In this document: positions 1 through 12,546 of the stretch, in pieces
Layout: every line of letters begins with the position of its first letter
Numbering within the stretch: position 1 is the stretch's first letter
NCBI GenBank assembly: GCA_037178975.1
Contig: JASJZH010000003.1
Coordinates: 4,588,001 to 4,652,000, forward strand
Direction of reading: 5' to 3'
DNA: 64,000 bases
From: Oscheius tipulae
Taxonomy: Eukaryota > Nematoda > Chromadorea > Rhabditida > Rhabditidae
Position numbers and translations under genes: made by a program
The notes under the pieces: model-generated
What the model saw: the letters and a program-made list of their open reading frames with translations, nothing else
Database searches by the model: none
Told to the model about the DNA's origin: nothing

Positions 1-360
1 ACAAGAGCTTCGGCAGCAAGATCGATGCCATCGTCTGGTATCACATTGGAAATGTAGTTGAAAAACTGGCGAACTCCCGAGGTGAAGAGCTGGGCATCCT
101 CGTCGATCTTGGCAATGTGGATGAAGGGTCTGGAACTTTTATAATTTGGATGCAAACAGCTCTTACCTGGCGTTCTTGACCACGTCCAAGACGAACCAAA
201 AGACTGGTCGATCGAACGGATAGGAGAAAACACGAAGAGTCGATTGGTGGAGAGCTTTCTGGATGGCACAGTGAACTACGAGGAGATTGGAGTTGGAGGC
301 GGTGAGGGAGAGAGCTGTTCGCAGATCAACTGCTCCCATATACTCTTTCAACATTATCAT
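1..360 (-). CDS. Partial unrecognised protein, 5' part
   Basis: Two exons are visible, 360-167 and 129-1, joined by a 37-base GT-AG intron with the frame kept open; the gene runs off the left edge. The ATG at 360-358 follows an acceptor-like TTACTTTCAG directly, which fits either spliced-leader trans-splicing or an upstream cis exon. About 108 residues are visible. They are mixed hydrophobic/polar without a clear membrane segment, and include 'RPVFWFVLDVVKNARPF' followed by 'DEDAQLFTSGVRQFFNYI'. This looks like a helical domain of a conserved protein, but I do not recognise the family. Confidence is for being a real gene, not for a function. Confidence 0.65.
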
Positions 361-2342
361 CTGAAAGTAACTGTTTTCGGCTGGAGACAAATGACAGCTT
401 GAAAGACAAAGATGTAACTAGCGCTGGTAGAAAAATGTACAAGTACAAATTGAAAAGAGTGAGTCAGAGGAAGAAAAAGTGACGGTGTTGACACGATAAA
501 CTAGATGCTGACAATAAAAATCGGAGGGCGGTACGTCGCACCACCGCGACGAAGTTTTTAGCCTTTTTGTGTCCTTTCTATTAATAGAAAAGGTTTCCTT
601 TAAAGATCGTGACGGGAGATTGTTTGTGACAACTGAATTTCCAACTTGATCAGAAAAGAAAAAAGGATCCAGCACAAAACACAGCTGATCTCCGGGACGG
701 GATGGTCTGATTATACGACCAGCAGAGAACGGATATCATATGGCCTGGTGACGTCAGGAACAATCAAAGAGATCGGACCATTCGAAAGACACACGTGAAA
801 AGGTACCGTTTGTCACGGACACGCTAAAAAGCATCTGTAGAGACCAGCTGACGGGGGACATGAAAAAGACACGAACTGGACCGGGTCAAAGTTAACAGAC
901 CTCTTGATCATCTTTGTCTGAAATACTGGAGAAAGAAAGAGAAATCTGGGCGTGTTATTGCGGTTACACCGGTCTTCTGTGCTTCCGGTAAAATATTTCT
1001 TTTTTCGGGAAATAGTCGGAAACGTGAAAACCGCGCCCAGTCAGAAGATAAAACTGGATTCATTGTGAATGACTCATATAACGGAGAAGTATCTAGAAAG
1101 ATGTCCCGAAAAAGAAAAGTGGGAGAATGGTGTGGATGTTCGCCGCCAACAGCTTCAAGACTTGTCTCCCATCTGAGAAAGCGTAAAAATAAAAGGATTC
1201 CTTCTCAAGAATAGGCTTTACCAGCTTTATAAGTGTTCTGGAAGCAAAACACGACCCTAGTGGGCTGATCAAAATATTCGCCCGAAAAACTCAGTTTTAC
1301 TGGCGAGTGAATCACACGGTGGGTAGGCGAACGTATGTTAGAAAAACCATCAGAACTAGAAGGGGAAGAAAAAGAATTGTCACGACCACACGCAAAGATG
1401 GTCATACGTGAAGCGCGTGATTAACCGTCTCGATAGCATCTGGAATTGACCACAATTCTGTCCTGTAGAAGAGACAAGAGAGTCTTTTAAAGGGCGATTG
1501 CGTCAGTATGAGAAGCCGACGACACCGGAATGTGTCGTTGCAGTGCTGCAATTTGACCGAGAAATTTATGGCCTGTTCGCAGAGTTTTTATGCAGCCTTA
1601 TGGGTTAATGGGGACTGTACTAGATTGCATAAGCCTGTTGAAACATTTTTGTTTGGTAGGTTCACAACAAGGTTAGACCTCAGAGAGTAGGTGGACAAAG
1701 CACATGATATCATTGGAGACCTTTCGATGCTAGTCGGATGACTGTCGTGGATAAGAGACAGGATGTCCCATGTGACTTGGACCCAGTGCGGATGTACTCG
1801 TGGGTTTACGAACACCGTATATTATCCAAGGGTGGTCGTATGACGTGATTCTATTAAAATGTTTTCAAAACATCTTTTGAGAACTTGGGGGGAAATAGAA
1901 AAACAGGAGTGATTGCCATATAAGTTTGCGGCTTTTATCCACTCGCCTATGCTGACGTTCTCATCCCGTCCGATGTCACCATTTCCCAACGTTGTGAAAT
2001 CCCCGCTCTCCTTTCGTTTTACCGTAACCAGCGCGACCATCAAGGAGCCAGAAGGTTAATTTTTTGTGACACCTTGTTGACCTCTTTTGCTGGCATCGTG
2101 CCAAGAACTCTTGCGAAATCTCGGTTTGACCCCAATCGTTTCTAGCCAGTCTCTCATAAAGTCACGTGGTCAGAACCGGCTCTCGACGGCGTCATCGGGG
2201 CCAACTGCGAACGGTGGTCAGGGACAGACGTTGTTTGTAAAGAATTTATTCTGACATATAGGCGAGAAAAACACGTAAAGCACCTTATTGTGACACGGGG
2301 GTCGTACCGGTAAAAGAGCGGAGGAATGTAAACTGAAGCATT
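361..2342. other. Gene-poor stretch of about 2 kb
   Basis: Between the first gene and the 3' end of the extended synaptotagmin. Open frames here are short, begin at chance codons and lack flanking splice signals. The best of them, minus 2043-1822, is protein-like for about 50 residues but has no supported upstream or downstream exon. The stretch probably holds the promoter of the first gene and the 3' UTR of the next. Confidence 0.5.
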
Positions 2343-5300
2343 TCAGCGTCTCTCGGCCTGAAGAGGTACCCACTGTTGGGGAAGTTCGTGGTCGTGAAGC
2401 TGTTCTAATCGGATACCGACCTGAATGAGTCTTTCGACTATTGAAGGCCATTACTTACTGTTCCGACCACTGGTTTGGACGAGAAAGCACCGTAATTCGT
2501 ATCGTCTTTCACATCTATCTGAATCTTGTAATTGTGGAGATCGCTCGCGTTCACGTCAAATTCAAAACTGAAATGGAAGAAGTTGTCGGTTGAATTCTGA
2601 ACCAACTGATTGTCGTAGATTGGATTCAGACTGTTCTTGATAGTGGCTGTCTTCCTTTTGGCCACCTCTTTTCCTGTTTTCGCGTCAAGTAGTTTGACAG
2701 TCGTGTACGGACTACAGGCACCCTTTTTGTCGAAAGGCAACAGCTGACGAGCCTTGAGAATCAGAACCACGAGCTTCCCAGTTGCGTCTGCGTAACGGAT
2801 CGCCATTTCCACGTCACCTCGGGGAATTTCCGCTCTACTACGACTATCTTTCTCGTGTTTTGACTTGAAAATTCTTCCCAGTCGGCTAGATCTCCCAGAT
2901 TGAGTTCCACTATTCAGAGAGATATTCGAGTCCGAGCGGAGTATCTAAAGGGCCTGATCGATTGGAAAAGACTCTTCTTACATTGAAGCTGTCGACAGTT
3001 AACTTGTTTTCAGGATCCAGGACGCCTGCGTGAGGATTGACTGTTTTTGAAGGCTCGACAGCATGTGCGTCGCCGTTTCCAACCTTTCCATTCGTCTTGC
3101 TATTCGCTCTCTCGATATGAGACGCTTCAATTAAGTTTTGTTTCATATTCTTTCTTGTATACTCACCGTTGCCGTACTCTTTCAAAATGTCGTTGTCCAA
3201 GTGAACATTCTGATCTCGAACACCTTGAGCAAGAGTCTAAAGACAATAGCTAACCCTATTGTAAGCTCTTTCTGTTAGAAGCCCGTTAGATGTAGCACGT
3301 TAGTCAGGAGACGATATTTTAGTTTGCGTTAGACACGATTCGGTCTACCTTGCGCTGTCTAATCGACCCAAGCCCATTGCAATCTTTTCGAAGAAGAGTC
3401 TCGTCTACTGTAATCTTTGCCGGCTCATTTGGTTCAGGATATGTTTCAGTAGGTGCCATTACCTACAAGATCACATTTTTCAGTATTTTTCACCTATAGA
3501 TCAACTGAACTCACCCTCAGACGACATGTGATCACAATCGGGCTCTGGTGGACTCCGTGAGTCAACATGAAAGTAGTTTGGTAGTTTTCGAGTTCTGGCT
3601 CCTTCATCAGCTGAGAGAGTGGAATCGTCAGACTACCTGAAAAATGAGTGTTCATCCGAGACTCCGATATGCTACCCAATCCTCGCTTCGTCCCGTCATC
3701 AATTGCTTCCAACTTCAAATCTTGTCCTTCTGGATTGCGAACAAAAAACAGGAACTTTGTTTGATAGAGTGGATTCACTGTTTTTACCTGAAACAATATT
3801 TGCTTTTTGAAAGGTTTGAAACAAAGTAATTAAATGGAGTAATTTGAATCTAGCCTGCTAGCCTATACTGTATTCATGTGAGTTGCCTCTTCTTTCCTTG
3901 GTGTTCTACTGGTCCCTGTTATCATAAAATTCAAATAATTAGGCGCGAAAAGAAGCCGCCAGTGGTATTACCGAATTACGGCTACAAAGTCCAGAACACG
4001 GAAGACAGTCGAACTATCGTCCTCGGTACAATCAAGAAGATTCTCTCGCTGCCGCAGCAGAAGGACGTCTTTCTCGACCTCCAAATCCGTTTTCACCACT
4101 TGGACACCTTCACCACGTTAGTTGATCTCTTATTGAATAGGAAAAGTGATTACAGAAATGTGATCGCCGACATGACACTGGTCAAGGGACCCGATGAGAG
4201 CGAAGTTCGCAAGAAGAAGCACAATCACACGAAACCGAGAATGCTGCAGAAGAAGAACGAAGTTGCTCCGACTCCTCTCGTTCCTTTGAAAGCTGTCCTT
4301 CGTGCTCTGCCTTCTGGAGAATACTACGCCGTACACAATTGGACCGCACCCGCTCCGCGTGTTCAACTCGTAGTCGAAGAGCTGGCTATTCGCGAGATCG
4401 GTCCTGATCGTGATGACGAGACATCGAAAGACGTTCTGAGCTTTGAAACGGGCAATACACGTTCGGCTTCGGAGACGGCGCTCCAGCAACCGATTCGTGC
4501 TAACGAGGAGCCTGTGGTCAGTGAAAGCCAGAAGAAGGGTTCGTGTGACACAGTTGAACAGCCCAAAGACGTCCAGAAAGAGTCTCCTGTTCAGTCGAAC
4601 GAGAAACCGAAGGAGGAATCAAAGGAACTATTGGTCGAGAATAAGAAGGATCCTGTTCAAATGGCCGAGAAACCAAAGGAGAATATGAAGAATATGCCTA
4701 AAGAAGTTCTAAAGGAGTCTAATGCGGTGGCCCAGCAGACCAATAAAGGGCTGAAGAAAGCCGCTGTTCTTACTGCTGGTTGGGTCCAGACGAAGCCGGG
4801 AGCCAAAAGGGGCCAGACCGATCTCCATCTGACTGTCTGCATTACTAAAGAATAGCGAGATGATCAAGTCAACTCAAAACCGTATGTCATTATAAAGTAT
4901 TGTGTAAGTTCAAATCTGACCTTGACCGGAGTTCGTTGAGATTCTTTTCCCAGAGTGACTTCGACATACGGTGACGGCTCCAGCTTTGATTTGGGATACT
5001 GAAACGGTCTTGAGCTGCTTCAAAGTGGCTACTTACGGGTAGTTCGGAGACGGAGTCGACAAAAATCATGACTAAGGCTGGATGGATCGGCTTATCAGCT
5101 TGTAACCACTCATAGGCATCTCTCATGTCGAGGTATTTGAGGTCGGTCGAGAGACTCATCCACGTTGCCTTGATGTGAAGGTCTCCGTGCTTGCAACCTT
5201 CTAACGGGAACCAACGGTCCAGACTTCCTCTTGATCTGATCATCGAAAGATCGAGGCTGAGACGACCAAGTTCCTCATCCTGACCTTGATCCTCATCGAA

Positions 5301-7723
5301 TAGTTCAATCCTCAATTTCTGTCCATCAGCCTGGTCGACGACCGCCTCGAAGTATTCGTTCCAAACAGGGTTCAAGTCATTGTCAATAGTTCTCGTCTTC
5401 ATAAATTGGGATCCAACTGAACAACTACTGAGAAATTAATAGCAGTATGGGTACCTTGAATTTCGCAATAGGGATCCGATTTGCCCTTTCTGACAAATGA
5501 AATGTCTTTGTTCTCGAGTTGTTTGGCTTCGATAATCTTCAATCGAATGACACCGTCCGGCTCGGGAAAGAACAGTTTTGTGACATCTACATCTGGGGCG
5601 AGGGGAACGACTATCTCATTCGGCAATACGGCGATAGCAGCCACCTAGAGTCTTTGAATGATGAATGAAACTATTACCTGGCTGTTGATGACACTCCTAA
5701 TGGCGTTCATAAGCCCTGGGAGCTCGACAAACTCTCCCATTCCGGTAAGATTGAAGTCGATCTTCTACAAATTACTTTTACTCTTTTGAACATTCCTCTT
5801 CGACTTACCGGCATTTCCAAAAAGGAGGCACTGATACCGCCTACCATGGGCGGATAGGGTAGTAGAGGCTTGAGAACGCAGCGAAGTTTTCCCGAAAAGA
5901 CAATGTTGTTCATTCCTCCGCTGAATCCACAACAAGCTACGGAGAAGTCAGCATCCCCTGCGTAAGCAACTTCCATATCCACAATGATTCGGTCTAAAGT
6001 GTTTTGAGAAAAGTATTGAAAGGTACAGTACCTCGACCAACGTTGTGAGTATAGACCTTTATTCCTCCGACTCGGCAAGGAAGATCGCCCATGTCCATTT
6101 TGGTAAACTTGAAGTTTTTGAACATGCCTGGCATTTGGGCCTGAGAGGCAAGTAAAAAGGAAGAGACTACAGGGCATACCTTGACCTGAGGAATGATGAA
6201 GTCGGTCATGAAAACCTTTGCGTACTCTCCCACATATGGCCAGAGTTGAAGAATCACCTGACAGTTTTTGATGTAATCCGATAGGAAAAAAATCTCACCT
6301 TATTCATCCATTCGACTCTCTCCGTATCTGGAAATTGAACCCACGCCGGAAGATCTTGTAGTTGAGCTAAGATGACCTCTCGTTCCCGTGTTGCCGTGCT
6401 TCTCAATGCCAAGAGTCTAAAATTTCTTTCTGTTCGATTGACCTCTAATCGACTACCTGCTCTCTCGTTTCTTCCACAAATAGCTTCTCACGATATTCAG
6501 TACGACGATGATTCCGAGCCATAGTATTGAGTAATTGAACTTGCCGAGGAAGAAAGCCAAACAGGAGACAATAACACTACCGGCTACGGGTACTATATAC
6601 GAGGACCATCCCATATCGGAAGCTGAAAATGAACTGTAGAAAGATGGTACATAGAGAATCAGGTCATTCAGTCAACATTGACATTTTCACGCCTTGTTCG
6701 CCCACCTTACTCACTTAGGTAAACAAGAATCGACTGAAACCGCTCAAGAGTTTTTGAGCTGACAGTGGTATAACTAGGCGTACAACGGTCTATAAAATCG
6801 ATAAACTTATAGAGTCTATTCAACTGAACTATGTCAATTAGGGGAGGGAGAAGCAGTAATTGTGTTTTCGCGCAAAGAAACTGCCGATCATTAGATCTCT
6901 TTTATAGTCAATGGAACTGTTATATAACAGTTCTCTGTGAGCGGCGTCTGTATTGCGAACTGAGTCAGAACTAGCTGTTTTCAGGTGTTGAAGTTCTGAA
7001 ATACTGCAAACTTTAATCAAAGATTCATCCCCCGAAGCATCACTTCCATTTACAGAACAAGAATAGACCCCTTACTAAAAGGAAATGTGAAGAATTTGTA
7101 ATAGCGCGACGTTTCTTTCTACAATATATATGGGGGCAAAAGCGTCTGAGCTGTTATTAGTTGGTTGTTTGTGTTAAAAACTATATAAGCAAGCAGAGAA
7201 AGAGATAAGACTTCGAAGTCGATTCTTCTTCTATTTGTTTGAAAGGATTTCTTTATTTATTAGTTTTTTGAACGAGACGAAAAGAAAAAGCCCGAAACTT
7301 GGACGGCCGGAATAGAGACCCTTCGTTGTGCCGAGGTCGCCCCAATAAAAACACCAGCATGCATCCACCCTCCCCCTCATTGAGGAAACAACCCAACACA
7401 TTCTGCCGCATTCTCCCTCAAGCTCACAAAACTTCTTGAGTTTTTCATTGTGAAAAAGAGAATCAGTCGAGCGAGAGTTCGGCCCAATGATTCATCTTTT
7501 TGTAGTTGCCGGTAATTTTTTCAATTGACTGACATTCTACTCGAAAAATAACGAGAAGAGTCTCACTTGTAGTGAAGCAATTAAGTCAAGACGGACCTCC
7601 ATTAAAAAAACTCCCAGCTGTTACACATCAGGATGTACACAACTCTCCCCTTCTTAAAAAAAATCTAGACTCACCATGAGGAGCTGTTGTTTTCTCTCCG
7701 GGAGGCATATTGGCTGGTTTCAT
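2343..7723 (-). CDS. ESYT: Extended synaptotagmin (E-Syt): ER hairpin, SMP, three C2 domains
   Basis: E-Syts tether the ER to the plasma membrane and move lipids through the SMP domain. Exon 1 (7723-7675) starts with ATG and is separated by a 1-kb intron from the membrane-hairpin exon (6622-6457). Next come the conserved 'DLPAWVQFPDTERVEW' stretch and the SMP exons (about 6257-5690, with 'VGGIKVYTHN' and 'FSGKLRCVLKPLLPYPP'). C2A is at about 5600-5040 ('KGKSDPYCEIQ', 'NDLNPVWNEYFE'), C2B at about 5010-3510 ('KTVNPLYQTKFLFFVRNPE'), then a low-complexity linker, and C2C (2830-2343) ending 'QQWVPLQAERR' before TGA. Frame is kept across all junctions I could place. The C2B intron (about 3791-4915) is unusually large and contains an oppositely oriented gene. 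One intron in C2C uses a weak GTTGGT donor. Identification is firm; the linker exons around 2910-3450 are the least certain. Confidence 0.9.
3876..4855 (+). CDS. Unrecognised Lys/Glu-rich protein nested in an E-Syt intron
   Basis: A long open frame runs on the plus strand inside the large C2B intron of the minus-strand E-Syt. Its only upstream in-frame codon is a GTG that coincides with a perfect splice donor (GTGAGT at 3878). If that donor is spliced to the ATTAG acceptor at 3941, the bases AT (3876-3877) and G (3942) make a start codon followed by 'REKKPPVVLPNYGYKVQ'. A 39-base in-frame intron probably lies at about 4118-4156 (GTTAGT...TTACAG). The N-terminal half looks folded; the C-terminal half is charged and repetitive, with 'KPKEESKELL' and 'KPKENMKNMPKEV' units. 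No signal peptide or membrane segment. I do not recognise the family. An alternative start is the ATG at about 4172. Confidence 0.6.
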
Positions 7724-8496
7724 CTCTCCGAAGTGTTACCCGTCGTCGTCTGCCAGTTCGATGAGTGCAATTTTGGGAGTGGATTAGAGTAAAAGTCACT
7801 GAGCAAAAAGGCTAAATTGGGAGAGTTTTGAAAGAGTCACCAGCATCATCAACGCCGATTTCGTGCGCTACAAAACCGAGTCATTTCGTGTTTTCCTCTC
7901 GCGCCGATTTGTATTGACTACCGGAGAATGTGTCCTTTGCTTCGAGTAGTTTCCAACAAGAGGACCGATTACAAAAGTTTCAAATGACCATTGAGGCAAT
8001 TGAAAACAGGAAAAGGTTTCTTGACTTCTCGTGCTCGTAAAATTCTACCATTTTCTGATAACGCGCTTGGCGAGAAAGCGGGAAATCGTTAAAATTTGTA
8101 GCAATTAGTAGCAAAACAATTTCTTGAGGAAGGGCGTCGTCGAGTGGTCTTCAGCAATGACCTTGAGATACGAGATGAATGATAACGACTCTTATCAGCA
8201 GTGTCAGGGGCGCGTAAATAAATTCAGCAGAAACAGCCGAAAGTTTTCGGGAAAATGCTGAGTCAAGAGAATCACCGTGCCTAGAGCGAGGGACATTACA
8301 CAGAATGTGATAAACGCAAACAATAGCTGTTTCCCCGCCAGTGTGGATTATGTCTGTCGACTTTGCAGCGTTTATACGAGAAATTCACAACTTTAATCAA
8401 TAAATATTGGAAGAAGATCAACAGTGATGAGGGCAGCACAGGACCGCGTGTGTAAAACAACAAGACTCGGAGGTTGTAAATAACGGGGTGAGTCGA
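7724..8496. promoter_or_regulatory. Intergenic, upstream of E-Syt
   Basis: About 770 bp between the E-Syt start and the BCAS2 stop, both on the minus strand. It should hold the E-Syt promoter and the BCAS2 3' end. No open frame or repeat stands out. Together with the 1-kb first intron of E-Syt it gives that gene the largest non-coding 5' region among the named genes here. Confidence 0.4.
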
Positions 8497-9404
8497 TCAC
8501 TTTTTGATTTCGAATGCGGCCGGATCGAGACGAAGGCGCTTGATATTGTCCGTAGTTGACTCTTCCAGTTGATTGTTAGCCTGTTCCATTCTGCAAATAG
8601 AGCTTTTTGTGTCTAGCCTGTAATTTTTACCTGTAATTTTTGGCAATACTCGAGACCCAGTTCTCTTCCAGAGCCTTGAGCTGATGACCAGCCTCAGTTT
8701 GAGCCATCTTTCTACGAGCATGGATTTCCATGGTCTGAAAACGGATGTTATACAGTGACAGTACAATATTTTACCTCCTCCTTGATCTTTCTTAACTCGG
8801 TTTCCTTGGCAGTCAACTCGTCTTCCAACTCCCTGTTTTTCGTAAGGAATGCCTCGCTCGCATAATCGCCCATCAATTCGAGATTTAGCTGACGCATAAC
8901 CAGGTGCTCGTTTTGTGCTTTGGCGTTTTTGATGGCCTTCCTCCAAGCAACCTTGTCACCGGCTCGAGAACTTCCAGCAGGACACGGCAGATCGCAACGC
9001 GACATGTCCAGTTTGGGCATTTCCTATAAGGAGTTCGTTTTAGGAAGATAAAATCAAAATCGAACCTGCTTCTTGGCTATTCTAGCCATTTCTTTAATCA
9101 TACACGGAGTGAGGAAAGCATCGTAGTCGGGAACAGGCAGATGCTTAACGTAGTTCTTCGTTTGGCGATAGAGACGACACTCCTGTTCGACGAGTTTTTG
9201 GGCCATTTGACGATCAATTTCATTGTAGTCGTGGTCAAGATACGGCAGGGCATCAACGAGAACCTGTTAAAAAAAGATACATCGCTGATCATTAATCGGA
9301 ATCTCACAACAAGTAAATCAAAATCAAGCAACGGTTACCTGCTCATCAGCCAATTGATTACTGCCAGCTGGACCTCCAAGAGCAAGCATGGGCTTGGCTG
9401 CCAT
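8497..9404 (-). CDS. BCAS2: Pre-mRNA splicing factor SPF27 / BCAS2 homolog
   Basis: BCAS2/SPF27 is a core coiled-coil subunit of the PRP19/CDC5L spliceosomal complex. The ATG at 9404 follows 'TTCTCATTGCAG' directly, a likely trans-splice site. Family landmarks read in order: 'DALPYLDHDYNE', 'ECRLYRQTKNYVKHLPVPDYDAF', the 'MPKLDMSRCDLPCPAG' block, 'NLELMGDYASEAF', and a C-terminal coiled coil with 'LEENWVSSIAKNYRMEQ' before the stop. Four to five exons separated by introns of about 40 bp. Length (about 230 residues) agrees with the family. From memory the C. elegans homolog lies next to gen-1 and stt-3, as here. Confidence 0.92.
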
Positions 9405-10253
9405 CTGCAATGAGAATTTTACGTTACAATTGAACCATATGTTGAGAGAGTACGAATGGTCAGAACCTCGAGCGAGACGCAAAAAGCAACTTGATAAAAA
9501 TCTTCATTGGCGCTATGCTCTCTGAACTCTATCTCAATAAACAGAAACAATATAAGCACGATGATATCGCAGAAGGAAACGGCACATTCTAACGCGAGAG
9601 TGCAATCACAATCGTAGCAAAGGGGGAAGGTCTCAGATAGGATTCGAAAGCATCGGTAGAATACAAGAATTTGAAGACCTTCATCATCAAACAAACCAGC
9701 AGAGTTAGAAAAGACGCGGAGAACACAGGAATTTCTGTTGGGCGAAAAAAAAACTCGTTTTGAAGGGGGTTCAACGGGAGTGAGAAAGCTGTGAGCGGGA
9801 AGACATGTTGTAGGATATGAATAAATCAGGACTTTTGCTAGAGTCATACAAACCGAGGAATGGGGGTAAATATGATACGGGATAAGACGCTAGGCATCAG
9901 GCTAGAATATGAACGTGCGTGCAGTAAACATAAAGCAGCTGAGAAGAAGATATGGTACATGAAGACGAAGAGGTGCGGAAAATAATGTGCAGAGAAACAT
10001 GCATATACTTGCGGGTGATAGTGAATGCGGTTGACGACGGGTAGAATCAGTCTAAGCAAACGATGGATGAAGTCTCGCTCTGAGTCATTGTGTCGTTTTG
10101 TGGTCGAATGTCTGAGGATATGAAGCTATCGTCGACCCTGAAAAGATAAATCAATCAATAGATGATGAACGATAGTTGTAAAATCTAAGTCGTTGACCTG
10201 CTGCGAAACAATAGTATTGTCTATCCGAAAAGTATAAATTTACCGATAGGGGG
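9405..10253. other. Intergenic between BCAS2 and gen-1
   Basis: About 850 bp on the 5' side of BCAS2 and 3' side of gen-1. A minus-strand open frame of 142 codons (9847-9419) is present. It is hydrophobic and Cys/Phe-rich, without splice support or recognisable domain, and I treat it as chance. An A-rich run sits at about 9748. Confidence 0.4.
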
Positions 10254-11809
10254 CTAAACTTCCAAAAAGACTAACACAGCCTTCCTGGACCTTTTCCTAG
10301 GAGAACAGTCGCGAGTCGAGGATGTGGGAGAAGATGAGCTTTCTGAACTTCTCTTTCGCTTCTGAAAAATCCAACTTTGAAAGATGAGATAATTTTTACC
10401 ATTCCGATGGAATAGGCGGCAGCAGTAGCCTTCAACTTTTCCAAAGCAGCCCATTCTCGTTGGCTACACTTCGTACGATCCTCTTCCGAGCACTGCTCAA
10501 TAACTGGCTGGGAACGACGACGAGTATTCGAAAAGAATTCAGGCAGAAACGATTGCTTTTTAGAGCGAACGCGGAAAGCGGTTGGTCTAGATGGAACATA
10601 TCCGGCGACAGACTGTAGGAGAGACTAAGTTTTGTACTTGAAGAATTATGGAAAATAGACTTACGGAAACCCGCTTGAAATCCATAATGTTTTTCTCAGG
10701 AAGAATAGCTTCTTCAAGATGTTCCACGCGTGGATCAAGATACAAACACGATGCTTCTCTGAAATGATTTGCTCATATAGAAAAAGAGCAAGGTAACATG
10801 TAGACATCGGTATTGGGAAACCCGTGAGGAATTTGGATGTTTGAAGCACGCAGTCGAGTCTTCCGTTCCGAATCGGTTGCTCTCATTGGAAGTTCACCGA
10901 GCATAAAACCTCTGAACAATTTCCTTCCATACTGCACAAAAGGAGCTTACGCAAAACGGTCTAAAAGAGATATGGGATGATCGTCTTCGTGATAGGCAAA
11001 TTCGGAAATGATCTCCAATGCAGATATAATACCGACCCGCTCGATCCCTCCTTCGACGTAATCACAGCCGAGAAGAATGGCCAGAGCGATAAGACGATTT
11101 CTATTGAGGTCTGAAATGAAATTCTAAGAGAAATCGAACCACACTTACTCAAAGAGTCGAGTTTGGTCATGGAGAGATGCTGTACACACGAGATGGCGTT
11201 GTCTTTAAAGTCCATTTTATACATATGTCGACCTCCGAAAAGAAAGTAGTCCAGGTCGGAAGTAATACAACCGTCAGCTACACCGGTCTCTTCGAGCTGG
11301 GCACACTGAGCATCTCCATCTGCTCCGCCCTCGACGTAGCGAACACCCATGGCACTCAAAAGCTCTTTCACATGATTGACTCGATTCGTAAGATCCTGAT
11401 AGATTGTGTTGTTCCACGAGTTGTTTCCTCCTCGTTTTGTTCTTTTTTTCTGGAGAATTTTGACACCAGGCTCGGTGAAAATATGCTGAACTGAGTTTTA
11501 TATACAAATTTGAAGAAATCACCTGGTCAAAAATTGTCGGGATCTTATCGAAGACAATGAACGGCTCGATGCTGTGCTGTCGTAAAGCAAGACATCTTTT
11601 ATAGAAGGTAACAAGAAAGCCATTTTTTGTGTGTTTTACGCCTTTTATGTTGGGTGACTCCATCATCCATGAGTGTCCATCTAAAAAGACATGATAGAAT
11701 TGCTTACAAAGTAAATCATACCGACAGCTAGCGTTTTTCCGTGCAAATCGGCGAGGTCCATCTTTTGAGCATATTTTGACATGTGATCCCAGAAACCAGG
11801 TACACCCAT
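10254..11809 (-). CDS. gen-1: GEN1/Yen1-type Holliday junction resolvase
   Basis: Member of the XPG/RAD2 structure-specific nuclease family; GEN1 resolves Holliday junctions in the nucleus. The N-terminal domain starts 'MGVPGFWDHMSKYAQK' and carries 'DGHSWMMESP' and 'FIVFDKIPTIFD'. The I domain has 'GVRYVEGGADGDAQCAQLEE' with catalytic acids, then 'GCITSDLDYFLFGG', and the H3TH region has 'ILLGCDYVEGGIERVGI'. The C-terminal tail is Ser/Lys/Arg-rich ('KRKRSSESSSS', 'PRKRSRKA'), a likely nuclear-localisation segment. Eight to nine exons with introns near 40 bp, one donor being GTTACC. The order of motifs and the length (about 430 residues) match my memory of C. elegans GEN-1. It is divergently arranged with stt-3. 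Confidence 0.92.
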
Positions 11810-12546
11810 TGTATAACAGTTAACACATCGACTAAAACTGAAAAAGAGTAGTGCGAAAATGAACCGGAGATAAAGCTTCAGAGAAACGAGGTGGAAAAGA
11901 AAAGAGATGAAAGAAATGAAATATAATCTCTCTACAACTTGTAGGACGAAAATGTGTGACTTAAATGATGTTTGTTACGAGAGAAAACGTTTTGAAGAGC
12001 CAGAGTTCTATGGGCTGTTCCCAGTAGGCGATGTTCTAGAAAAAAAGGCGAAAGGAACATGATGAGTACTGTTTTTTTGGCATATTTATTTAGATATTTC
12101 GGAGACGTGAAAAATAGGATTGGCAGTAAGGTTTAACAACGGAACAAGAACAGTTTGATGGAATTTGAAGCGAACCCAAGAAGATTGCCCACAGGCCTTT
12201 CGTTTGCCGCTCACTCGTTCAAACGCCGCAGGATTTTCGAATTGGGTCCCGCCACGAGCTGACCTATCTCTTCGGTCCTGCCAACACGAATCGCCTTTTT
12301 GGTGACGCTGTACAAGTTTTACTCGAGTTGCAATCTATGTTTTTGATCGATTTTTGCAGAAAGTTTGCTAAAATTTCCGCCATTTGCTTTGTTTTAGTTT
12401 TATTCCAACAGAAACATATTTGGGTTGCTCGGTTACTATCAAACTGGAAAATGGTACTTTTTGTATTGACCTGTGCTTTGAAAACATTTCATTTTCGTGC
12501 TTACTTCCAAGATATGAGGCTCTATTAATATTCTGCTTGCAGGGTA
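11810..12546. promoter_or_regulatory. Divergent promoter region, gen-1 / stt-3
   Basis: 740 bp separate the gen-1 ATG (minus) from the stt-3 ATG (plus). The stt-3 end is T-rich and contains CAG/AG acceptors close to the start ('TTGCAGGGTAATGG'), consistent with trans-splicing of the stt-3 message. No motif could be assigned to a factor. Confidence 0.4.

Noticed and set aside
1588-2043. Minus-strand frames of 73-75 codons
   Set aside because: One is mildly protein-like, but neither has supported start, splice or family evidence.
9419-9847. 142-codon minus-strand open frame upstream of BCAS2
   Set aside because: No splice signals, no recognisable domain, Cys/Phe-heavy composition typical of chance frames, and it lies in the expected promoter/3' UTR zone.
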